A stretch of DNA of 5,140 nucleotides. Source: an uncultured Erysipelotrichaceae bacterium (GTDB taxonomy: Bacteria > Bacillota_I > Bacilli_A > RF39 > UBA660). A program made the position numbers and the translations under genes. The notes beneath the pieces were generated by a model. That model had not been told where the DNA came from, ran no database searches, and was given only the letters and a program-made list of their open reading frames with translations. Where the stretch lies: positions 1-5,140 of the forward strand of contig CADBLZ010000103.1 of the NCBI GenBank assembly GCA_902795675.1. Direction: 5' to 3'. Of this stretch, positions 1-4,804 are shown piece after piece. Numbering within the stretch: position 1 is the first letter of the stretch; the number at the start of each line of letters is the position of its first letter.

Positions 1-1
1 A

Positions 2-841
2 TTTTGTATAGCAGTTGGTGGATTTGGTGCTTATTATTATTTAAATACACAAAATTATGTATCTGCATCAATTAAAGATATTTTTAAGGGAGATAATAAA
101 CTTAAAGATGAAGATAATAAAAGTGATGATGTAACTATTGTCAGTAATTCTTTAAAAGCTAGTGACTTTGATAAATTAGAACAAAAGAAAGTTAAATTAA
201 ATGGTAAGATACATACTTATTCATTAGGTATTAAAGCTTCTGAAGACTCAGAATCAGGTTATATTGGAACTTATTATTTAGATGATAAGAAACTTAGAAG
301 CGATTTTTTACCTGGTGTAACTAGTGAAAATGTTAAGAGTGACGTTTTCTTAAATACATTTGAAGGTAAAGAATATAGTTATCATGTAATTAATAGTTTA
401 GATAATAAAGATTATTTAGTCGTTATGAATAATTATATTCCTGCTAAAGATGCTGTGTCTTTTTTATCTACTTTAAAATATATTTCTATATATGATGAAG
501 ATGGTAATTTATTAAAAGAAATAGAATATCAAATGGGCACAAGCTTTGGTATTAGAGTGGATTCTGGTACAAGTAAATTTGCAATTGATAATATAATCAC
601 ATTTGTTAGAACTGATGAATACACTGGATACTCAATATTTGATAGTACAGCTAATGATTTTGGTAATGCAGTTTTATATAGTGATAGACTTCGTTATGCT
701 AATCTAGGTAAATGTTCTGACGACGGACAATATAATGGTAAGGTTTACGAATATACTATTAAAGATGGTAAGGTAAACGAAGATGTTATTTCAACATTTG
801 GCAATGATAAAATGGTTAATGTTGCTGGAGCTACTTGCTAA
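2..841 (+). CDS. Membrane-anchored hypothetical protein, 3' part (5' end outside window)
   Basis: The frame is open from the first complete codon at position 2 to TAA at 839-841, giving 279 visible residues; the true start lies upstream. The ATG at 425 is an internal methionine, not the start, because the same frame continues unbroken before it. The first ~14 visible residues (FCIAVGGFGAYYYL) look like the end of a transmembrane segment or signal anchor. A hydrophilic Lys/Asp-rich linker follows at about residues 28-45. The rest is rich in Tyr, Asp, Asn, Gly and Thr, as in extracytoplasmic domains, with only two late cysteines (about residues 238 and 279, the last residue) that could pair. 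I do not recognise the family. The likely topology is N-terminus in, bulk outside. It ends in its own terminator, so it is probably transcribed separately from the xer gene that follows. Confidence 0.8.
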   Translation, partial: FCIAVGGFGAYYYLNTQNYVSASIKDIFKGDNKLKDEDNKSDDVTIVSNSLKASDFDKLEQKKVKLNGKIHTYSLGIKASEDSESGYIGTYYLDDKKLRSDFLPGVTSENVKSDVFLNTFEGKEYSYHVINSLDNKDYLVVMNNYIPAKDAVSFLSTLKYISIYDEDGNLLKEIEYQMGTSFGIRVDSGTSKFAIDNIITFVRTDEYTGYSIFDSTANDFGNAVLYSDRLRYANLGKCSDDGQYNGKVYEYTIKDGKVNEDVISTFGNDKMVNVAGATC

Positions 842-848
842 TAAAAAG

Positions 849-874
849 AAAGATACATTTTTGTATCTTTTTTT
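849..874 (+). terminator. Rho-independent terminator of the upstream membrane-protein gene
   Basis: AAAGATACA (849-857) pairs perfectly with TGTATCTTT (862-870) around a TTTT loop, and the T-run continues to 874. It begins 7 nt after the TAA at 839-841 and separates that gene from the xer transcription unit. Confidence 0.85.
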
Positions 875-885
875 ATGTTAACTTA

Positions 886-894
886 TGATATAAT
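886..894 (+). promoter_or_regulatory. Extended -10 promoter for the xerD unit
   Basis: TGATATAAT at 886-894 is a perfect extended -10 element (TGnTATAAT). At the usual spacing there is no good -35 box, which extended -10 promoters can tolerate. Transcription would start near 901, leaving a leader of about 12 nt before the ATG at 913. A second TATAAT at 896-901 would place the start inside the ribosome binding site and is less likely. Confidence 0.55.
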
Positions 895-901
895 TTATAA
901 T

Positions 902-908
902 AGGTGGG
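902..908 (+). promoter_or_regulatory. Ribosome binding site that sets the xerD start at 913
   Basis: AGGTGGG lies 4 nt before the ATG at 913-915. An in-frame GTG at 904 falls inside this Shine-Dalgarno sequence and has no site of its own, so the longer 298-residue reading is rejected. Confidence 0.7.
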
Positions 909-912
909 GAGT

Positions 913-1800
913 ATGGAAGAATATAAGGAGAACGAATATATTCTTAAGTATCTTAATTATTTAGAATATGAGAGAAAACTGAGTGATAATACGATTAAAA
1001 GTTATCATAATGATCTTAAAGATTTTGATTTATTCTTTAATGAAAGTTTATTATCACTTAAATATGATGATATATCTAAATACTTAAATAGTATCCAACA
1101 TATGAATACTAGAAGTATTAATCATCAAATTACAGTTATTAATTCTTTTTATAATTTCTTATTAGATGAAGATTTAATAAAAGAAAATCCTTGTAAGAAT
1201 ATTTCGACACCTAAAATGCCTAAATCTTTACCTGTTTATTTAACAGAAGAAGAAATAGATAAGTTATTAAATATTAGACTTATTACACCATACGATTATC
1301 GTAATAAAGCAATGATGGAATTATTATATGCATCAGGTTTAAGAATAACAGAATTAGTTAATTTAAAGATAACTGATGTAGACCTATTTAATTGCTTTAT
1401 AAGAGTCTTTGGTAAGGGTAAGAAGGAAAGAATAGTTCCGATTACTGATAACGCTATAAAGTACCTAAAAATGTATTTAGATGAGTATCGAAATACTATT
1501 CTAGGAAGTGAAGAATCAGAATATTTATTTATTTCTAATGCTAAGAAACCAATTAGTAGACAAGGATTCTTTAAGATAATTAAAGCACAATGTAAGGTAG
1601 CTGGTATAAATAAAAATATATCACCACATACTTTGAGACATTCTTTTGCTACTTCTTTATTAAAACATGGTGCTGATTTAAGAATTATACAAGAATTATT
1701 GGGTCATGAAGATATTAGTACAACGCAAATATATGCTCATTTAGTAAATGAGAAATTAAAAGATGATTATAAATATCATCCAAGAAATAAAATTATGTAG
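913..1800 (+). CDS. xerD: XerD-type tyrosine site-specific recombinase
   Basis: The product is a 295-residue cytoplasmic DNA recombinase, close to E. coli XerD (298). The N-terminal core-binding domain (about 1-95) has the SAM-like pattern around ERKLSDNTIKSYHNDL. The catalytic domain (about 105-295) carries the full set: R144 in SGLRITEL, K168 in GKGKKERIVP, H239 and R242 in SPHTLRHSFAT, H265 in LLGHEDIST, and nucleophile Y274 in TTQIYAHL. Spacings match E. coli XerD R148/K172/H244/R247/H270/Y279. The HTLRHSFAT motif and the C-terminal LKDDYKYHPR favour XerD over XerC. In the family, XerC/XerD resolve chromosome dimers at dif, activated by FtsK/SpoIIIE. A dif-like site lies 665 bp downstream of its stop, which supports this role. 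The next gene's Shine-Dalgarno overlaps its TAG stop, so the two are coupled. A dedicated single recombinase working alone at the adjacent site is an alternative. Confidence 0.9.
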   Translation: MEEYKENEYILKYLNYLEYERKLSDNTIKSYHNDLKDFDLFFNESLLSLKYDDISKYLNSIQHMNTRSINHQITVINSFYNFLLDEDLIKENPCKNISTPKMPKSLPVYLTEEEIDKLLNIRLITPYDYRNKAMMELLYASGLRITELVNLKITDVDLFNCFIRVFGKGKKERIVPITDNAIKYLKMYLDEYRNTILGSEESEYLFISNAKKPISRQGFFKIIKAQCKVAGINKNISPHTLRHSFATSLLKHGADLRIIQELLGHEDISTTQIYAHLVNEKLKDDYKYHPRNKIM

Positions 1801-1808
1801 GTGATAAT

Positions 1809-2423
1809 ATGAATTATAAAAAATTAATCATAAAGCTTATAATAGTAACACTTTTCATTATTCCATTAGTTATTTTTGTTAAGAATAATACAACTAACTA
1901 TGATAAAAAAGTTACTGAAAATTTAACTAAATATATTGGATCACTAGATAAAAAATATTTACAAAATATTGGTGACATATACGATAAAGTAGGGGAGGAA
2001 GAACTATTTGACCTTCAAACTATATCTTATAAATATGTTTCTAATTTAATTAGTGGTTTAGATGGTAAATATAATTGTGATTTAGATAATATAAATTCAT
2101 GTGTAGAAAAGAAACAAGATTTAGATTATATTAATCAAGTTGTGACTACAATTTCAGCTTATAAATCTAAGAAGGGGAATTATATTATTGATTCAGTAGA
2201 TTATAATTCATTTAGTGAGACATATAAGACATTATCTGAGAAATTAGATAAGTTAATTAATAGCCCACTTGGAAGAAGTCCTAAAGATGAAGTTGAATTA
2301 AATCGTTTAAGATGTTCTGTAGCTTATGGATGTGACACAAGATGTAATAAAGGTGTATGCGAATGTTACTACGATAACTCAGAAGGTATTAAAACAAAAA
2401 TATATTGTAAGAATATGAATTAA
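1809..2423 (+). CDS. Small exported, membrane-anchored cysteine-rich protein
   Basis: This 204-residue protein is of unrecognised family. Residues 6-24 (KLIIKLIIVTLFIIPLVIF) form one hydrophobic segment after a Lys-containing start, as in a signal anchor or uncleaved signal peptide; no lipobox is visible. The middle (about 30-155) is hydrophilic and probably helical. All eight cysteines (C90, C98, C169, C175, C179, C184, C186, C200) lie on the predicted outer side, six of them within the last 36 residues, suggesting disulfides or metal binding. The start ATG at 1809 is supported by AGGTGAT at 1799-1805, which overlaps the xerD stop at 1798-1800; the genes are 8 nt apart and almost certainly co-transcribed and translationally coupled. 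Nothing in the sequence links it to recombination. Confidence 0.8.
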   Translation: MNYKKLIIKLIIVTLFIIPLVIFVKNNTTNYDKKVTENLTKYIGSLDKKYLQNIGDIYDKVGEEELFDLQTISYKYVSNLISGLDGKYNCDLDNINSCVEKKQDLDYINQVVTTISAYKSKKGNYIIDSVDYNSFSETYKTLSEKLDKLINSPLGRSPKDEVELNRLRCSVAYGCDTRCNKGVCECYYDNSEGIKTKIYCKNMN

Positions 2424-2452
2424 AAGGTTAGTAGAGATACTGATCTTTTTTT
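2422..2452 (+). terminator. Rho-independent terminator closing the xerD unit
   Basis: AAAAGGTTAGTA (2422-2433) pairs with TACTGATCTTTT (2438-2449) around a GAGA loop: a 12-bp RNA stem with two G-U pairs, then T to 2452. Its 5' arm includes the last two bases of the TAA stop of the preceding gene. Confidence 0.85.
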
Positions 2453-2464
2453 ATTCTTATTATT

Positions 2465-2492
2465 GGTTAACATAATATATATTATACGAAGT
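2465..2492 (-). other. dif: Chromosome dimer resolution site (dif)
   Basis: Read on the minus strand, this 28-bp site consists of XerC arm ACTTCGTATAA (2492-2482), centre TATATA (2481-2476) and XerD arm TTATGTTAACC (2475-2465). From memory, the Bacillota dif consensus has arms ACTKYSTAKAA and TTATGTWAACT around a TRTATA centre; only the final base differs (C for T), so 27 of 28 positions agree. The XerD arm also matches the E. coli arm TTATGTTAAAT at 9 of 11 positions. The adjacent xerD-type gene and the change in gene orientation around the site support a working chromosomal dif. The match was made by eye against a remembered consensus, and AT-rich DNA raises the chance of partial matches, but not to this length. 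Confidence 0.88.
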
Positions 2493-2629
2493 TAGATTAT
2501 AATATAATTATATAGGTATTTAAGTATTTATTTCTATATTAATTATACCATTTACTACTCTCTATTTATATTTATTAATGATTAGATTTACATATTATAT
2601 AATTTATAAATTATAATTAAATTTATTTT
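2493..2629. other. AT-rich spacer without recognisable genes
   Basis: This stretch between dif and the tandem array is almost entirely A and T with scattered TATAAT-like words. I see no open frame with a ribosome binding site, no strong hairpin and no RNA gene. Confidence 0.6.
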
Positions 2630-2940
2630 ATTGGATTCGAATTATTATTTAACGATTAATATATTACTTCATGGAACTACTATTCGAATTAGGAATCGAG
2701 AATCAATTAAGTGATAGTTTTATCACCTCATGGAATTCATCTATTTAGAATCGTTCCGCGAAATATGTTTAGATGGACAACATATCACCTCGATTCCTGG
2801 TTGTAGTTTTCAAATTAGGAATCGAAATATGTTTTAATGATCAAGTTATCAGTTGAAGTTGTTTTTTGATTTTAGAATTAGGAATCGAGATATTAAAAGA
2901 TGGACAAGTTATCATCTCATGGAAAAGTTATATTTTAATT
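2630..2940. repeat. Degenerate ~63-bp tandem repeat array, about five units
   Basis: The word ATTAGGAATCGA occurs at 2688, 2814 and 2877, i.e. 126 and 63 bp apart, with a decayed copy ATTGGATTCGA at 2630 and a rearranged unit starting near 2750. Later words keep the same phase: TATCACCTCATGG-like at 2662, 2721, 2783, 2847 and 2910; AGATGGACAA at 2771 and 2898; GAAATATGTTTT-like at 2760 and 2824. Approximate units are A 2630-2687, B 2688-2749, C 2750-2813, D 2814-2876 and E 2877-2940. Units contain short palindromes: GTGATA/TATCAC (2711-2726) in B and ATATGTT/AACATAT (2763-2785) in C. The period is 21 codons, but stops and shifts break every frame I checked. Function unknown; candidates are a terminus DNA-binding array, a structured RNA, or a decayed repeat-coding gene. 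Confidence 0.8.
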
Positions 2941-2981
2941 CTTACCAGATATGTATAATAGTTTATCTGATAGAAGGTAGT

Positions 2982-3028
2982 AACTCCCCTATTATTTTTA
3001 TTTTTGAGAAGAGGGGACTTTATTTTTT
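2982..3028 (+). terminator. Terminator-like hairpin downstream of the repeat array
   Basis: AACTCCCCT (2982-2990) pairs with AGGGGACTT (3012-3020) with one C-C mismatch, followed by TATTTTTT to 3028. The 21-nt loop is long for an intrinsic terminator, so this is a weaker call. No plus-strand gene precedes it; if functional, it would end a transcript running through the repeats. Confidence 0.4.
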
Positions 3029-3103
3029 AAAATATTAGTCATTTATATATTAATTTTATTATATTTTATGTATGTATAACTGATAGGTAATATATTATAT
3101 ATA

Positions 3104-3158
3104 TTTTGGGTATTTTTAGGCGTTTTGGGGCATTTTTATACTTATTTTGAGTATTTAT
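3104..3158. repeat. Three imperfect copies of a G/T-rich 15-mer
   Basis: TTTTGGGTATTTTTA (3104-3118), TTTTGGGGCATTTTTA (3123-3138) and TTTTGAGTATTTAT (3145-3158) recur at 19- and 22-bp spacing. The G-bearing plus strand stands out in an otherwise A/T spacer. No coding or known regulatory role is recognised. Confidence 0.5.
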
Positions 3159-3188
3159 CCCTACTCTATTAATTATTTGATAGTAGGG
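3159..3188. repeat. Inverted repeat (hairpin) of unknown role
   Basis: CCCTACT (3159-3165) pairs with AGTAGGG (3182-3188) across a 16-nt loop. Neither strand has a T-run directly after the stem, so it is not a typical terminator. Its right arm plus flank (AGGGGACT) also occurs in the hairpin at 2982-3020. Confidence 0.45.
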
Positions 3189-3192
3189 GACT

Positions 3193-3220
3193 AAAAAAGA
3201 AGAGTTTTTACACTCTTCTT
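3193..3220 (-). terminator. Rho-independent terminator of the HTH regulator gene
   Basis: On the minus strand AAGAAGAGT (3220-3212) pairs with ACTCTTCTT (3205-3197) around a 6-nt loop, and T-residues run to 3193. The TAA stop at 3210-3208 lies in the loop and the last codons (AGA AGA GTG) form part of the stem, so coding end and terminator are fused. Confidence 0.8.
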
Positions 3221-3978
3221 GATTCTATTTCAGCCATTTTTTCGTATACTTCAGCTGCATTTTCGGCAGTGATAGATGAATAACCTAATTCTTGTAATGC
3301 TTGAATACTTAATGTATTAAGTTGTTCAGTACGAGTAAGCTTCTCTTCTCTTTTTTCTTGAATTTCTTCAACAAACTTTCTGTGGTATTCAATTAGTTTT
3401 GATTTAGAAGCTCCACCATTATTATATAGTGTTAAAGCTGTATAAATGATACCTTCAAAAATAAATTGTTGTTCTTCATTGAATTTATATTCTTCTGGAG
3501 AAGTGAAACCTGTTGTTTTAGACATATAAGCAAAGATATATTTAATCTCTGGAACATTATCCATTGATTGTAATAAATGATATAAATATAACATTGCATT
3601 ATAGTTTTCTTGTTTAGGTCCATCATTTAATAATTTATCTTTTAATATATATACAATATCGTTTACTAATACTTGAGAGTCTTTAGATAAACCTTTTAAG
3701 TCTAATTGAGTATCTAAATCATTAGTATTTTTAACACCTTGATTTAATCTACTTTCTACTGCCATTAAGTAATCAGTAGTAATTTCTATTTTATCTAATT
3801 CTTCTGGTTCTTCGATATCTAGTAATCTTAAAATTAATAGTTTCTTTTCTTTTGGTAGTTTATTTAAGTCGTTTAGATCTAAATAATTATAGACCATTTG
3901 ACGACTTACACCTAAATATTTTGCAAGTCTTACTTTTGAGATTCCAAGTTCTTGGAATAAATCGTTAATTTTACGCAT
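3208..3978 (-). CDS. Helix-turn-helix (XRE-like) transcriptional regulator with a long C-terminal domain
   Basis: The product has 256 residues. The N-terminus carries a DNA-binding helix-turn-helix: residues 12-34 (GISKVRLAKYLG then VSRQMVYNYLD) fit the Cro/C1 or generic HTH pattern, with SRQMVYNYL as the likely recognition helix. The remaining ~200 residues are mostly helical and charged, without a ligand-binding fold I recognise, and are much longer than in simple phage-type repressors. There is no membrane segment. The start ATG at 3978-3976 follows AAGGGA at 3995-3990, 11 nt away, which is somewhat wide. It has its own near-ideal promoter and terminator, so it is monocistronic. Targets are unknown; it faces the tandem array on one side and the divergent small membrane-protein gene on the other. 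The HTH call is firm, the exact family is not. Confidence 0.75.
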   Translation of the reverse strand: MRKINDLFQELGISKVRLAKYLGVSRQMVYNYLDLNDLNKLPKEKKLLILRLLDIEEPEELDKIEITTDYLMAVESRLNQGVKNTNDLDTQLDLKGLSKDSQVLVNDIVYILKDKLLNDGPKQENYNAMLYLYHLLQSMDNVPEIKYIFAYMSKTTGFTSPEEYKFNEEQQFIFEGIIYTALTLYNNGGASKSKLIEYHRKFVEEIQEKREEKLTRTEQLNTLSIQALQELGYSSITAENAAEVYEKMAEIESRRV

Positions 3979-4013
3979 TATTTACCAAATCCCTTCAACG
4001 ATTTTACATATTA

Positions 4014-4042
4014 ATTATATTATTTAACATTATACATGTCAA
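4014..4042 (-). promoter_or_regulatory. Perfect-consensus sigma-A promoter of the HTH regulator
   Basis: On the minus strand TTGACA (4042-4037) and TATAAT (4019-4014) are separated by exactly 17 bp. Transcription should start near 4007, giving a leader of about 28 nt to the ATG at 3978. ACAT/ATGT half-sites (4027-4030 and 4036-4039) overlap the -35 region and could be an operator, but the evidence for that is slight. Confidence 0.85.
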
Positions 4043-4062
4043 GGAAATTACTCCATTATTTC

Positions 4063-4092
4063 TTTACTAATTATTTGAATTTATGTTATATT
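4063..4092 (+). promoter_or_regulatory. Likely promoter of the DUF4044-like gene
   Basis: TGTTATATT (4084-4092) is an extended -10 element. TTTACT (4063-4068) lies 18 bp upstream of TATATT and matches the -35 consensus at four of six positions. It is divergent from the regulator promoter; the two -35 boxes are about 20 bp apart. Confidence 0.5.
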
Positions 4093-4108
4093 ATTAATGG
4101 TATTAACG

Positions 4109-4115
4109 AGGTGAT
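4109..4115 (+). promoter_or_regulatory. Ribosome binding site that selects the GTG start at 4120
   Basis: AGGTGAT lies 4 nt before GTG at 4120-4122. The upstream in-frame ATG at 4036 has no Shine-Dalgarno, falls within the divergent promoter region and precedes the predicted transcription start. Confidence 0.75.
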
Positions 4116-4119
4116 AAAA

Positions 4120-4332
4120 GTGAGCAAAAGAACTAAAGAAGAACGTGCTGAAATTAAAGAAGAAAGACGTTTAGAAGAAGAAAAGAAAATTAAAGCTAGA
4201 GAAAAAGAAAAACAAAGAGTTATTAATAAAAATAAGAGAAGAAAAACTATTTTAACTGTAGTTGGTTGGATAATGGCTTTAACTATGTTATTTGGTACTT
4301 TAATTTCTTTCTTAATGTACTTTGCAAGATAA
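4120..4332 (+). CDS. Small single-pass membrane protein, DUF4044-like
   Basis: Started at GTG 4120, the protein has 70 residues. Residues 1-43 are extremely charged (Lys/Arg/Glu) and should form one long cytoplasmic helix or coiled coil. Residues about 44-68 (from TILTVVGWIMALTMLFGTLI onward) form a single transmembrane helix near the C-terminus, ending MYFAR. This layout, and the wording of the hydrophobic segment, resemble the short DUF4044 proteins of Bacillota, whose function is not established; the resemblance is from memory and the basic N-terminal part is longer than the core family. It is the only clear plus-strand gene right of the dif-like site, and converges with mscL onto a shared terminator. 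Confidence 0.75.
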   Translation: MSKRTKEERAEIKEERRLEEEKKIKAREKEKQRVINKNKRRKTILTVVGWIMALTMLFGTLISFLMYFAR

Positions 4333-4365
4333 AAAAAGATGTACTTTTGTACATCTTATTTTTTT
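4331..4365. terminator. Bidirectional terminator between the DUF4044-like gene and mscL
   Basis: AAGATGTAC (4336-4344) and GTACATCTT (4349-4357) form a perfect 9-bp stem with a 4-nt loop. It is followed by T (4359-4365) on the plus strand and preceded by A (4331-4335), which is a T-run for minus-strand transcripts. The mscL TAA stop (4358-4356) overlaps the stem and the plus-strand TAA (4330-4332) touches its edge. Confidence 0.88.
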
Positions 4366-4793
4366 GCTTTTAGTAAATCTCTGATTTCAGTAAGAAGTTC
4401 TTCTTCTTTAGATATTTTAGCTTCTTCTTTCTTCTCTTCTTCTTTTTTACCGATACTAGCAATTTTGTTTACGGCTTTTAAGATAATGAATAGAACAAAA
4501 GCCATGATTAAGAAGTTGATTACAGCAGTTATGAAGTCACCCCATAAGATATATTGGTCCCCTACTAGATGAATCTTACCTTCAATATCAGCTCCACCAA
4601 TGCAGTTGATTAATGGATTAATGAAGTCATTTGTAAGTGCTGTTACAATACCTGAGAAAGCAGTACCAATAATTACACCGACAGCCATATCCATTACGTT
4701 ACCACGTAGAACGAATTCTTTAAATTCTTTCATGAATCCTTTTCCTTTAGATTTTGCTTTTTCTAATTTCTTTTCGATATTTTTATTTTCCAT
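4356..4793 (-). CDS. mscL: Large-conductance mechanosensitive channel MscL
   Basis: This 145-residue membrane protein forms a homopentameric pore that opens under membrane tension during osmotic downshock. The signature KEFVLRGNVMDMAVGVIIGTAFSG (split here as KEFVLRGNVMDM and AVGVIIGTAFSG, residues 25-48) covers the N-terminal amphipathic helix and TM1. Gate positions equivalent to E. coli L19 and V23 are M36 and V40. TM2 spans about 84-107 (from WGDFITAVINFLIMAFVLFI), and the C-terminal bundle helix ends in LLTEIRDLLK. The start at 4793 follows a strong AGGAGGA (4804-4798). Compared with E. coli MscL, it adds about 17-20 Lys-rich residues before the usual start region; an internal Met at residue 21 has a poorer site. 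Its Shine-Dalgarno overlaps the stop of the upstream gene, so the two form an operon. Confidence 0.95.
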   Translation of the reverse strand: MENKNIEKKLEKAKSKGKGFMKEFKEFVLRGNVMDMAVGVIIGTAFSGIVTALTNDFINPLINCIGGADIEGKIHLVGDQYILWGDFITAVINFLIMAFVLFIILKAVNKIASIGKKEEEKKEEAKISKEEELLTEIRDLLKAKK

Positions 4794-4797
4794 ATTA

Positions 4798-4804
4798 TCC
4801 TCCT
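4798..4804 (-). promoter_or_regulatory. mscL ribosome binding site overlapping the upstream stop codon
   Basis: On the minus strand AGGAGGA lies 4 nt before the mscL ATG and shares bases with the TAG stop (4805-4803) of the preceding gene, an arrangement typical of translational coupling. Confidence 0.85.

Noticed and set aside
913..1800. Phage or transposon integrase
   Set aside because: The length, HTLRHSFAT and C-terminal YKYHPR are Xer-like, there are no att repeats or phage genes nearby, and a dif site is adjacent.
2721..2790. Minus-strand GAGGTGATA words within the repeats as ribosome binding sites
   Set aside because: They resemble the genuine sites used in this window, but no open frame of useful length follows them on the minus strand.
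2630..2940. CRISPR array
   Set aside because: Repeats are contiguous and diverged along their whole ~63-bp length, with no unique spacers between constant short repeats and no cas genes.
2630..2940. Origin of replication or DnaA-box cluster
   Set aside because: TTATCA-like words recur, but none matches TTATCCACA well, no dnaA or dnaN is present, and the dif site indicates the terminus instead.
2630..2940. Integron attC array next to a tyrosine recombinase
   Set aside because: There are no RYYYAAC/GTTRRRY core sites or cassette genes, and the recombinase has XerD features without the IntI-specific insertion.
2853..3038. 61-codon plus-strand open frame
   Set aside because: It starts inside unit D, runs through unit E and the hairpin, lacks a ribosome binding site and reads the repeats in a frame not conserved between units.
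3432..3626. 64-codon minus-strand open frame
   Set aside because: It is an alternative frame wholly inside the HTH regulator gene with no independent support.
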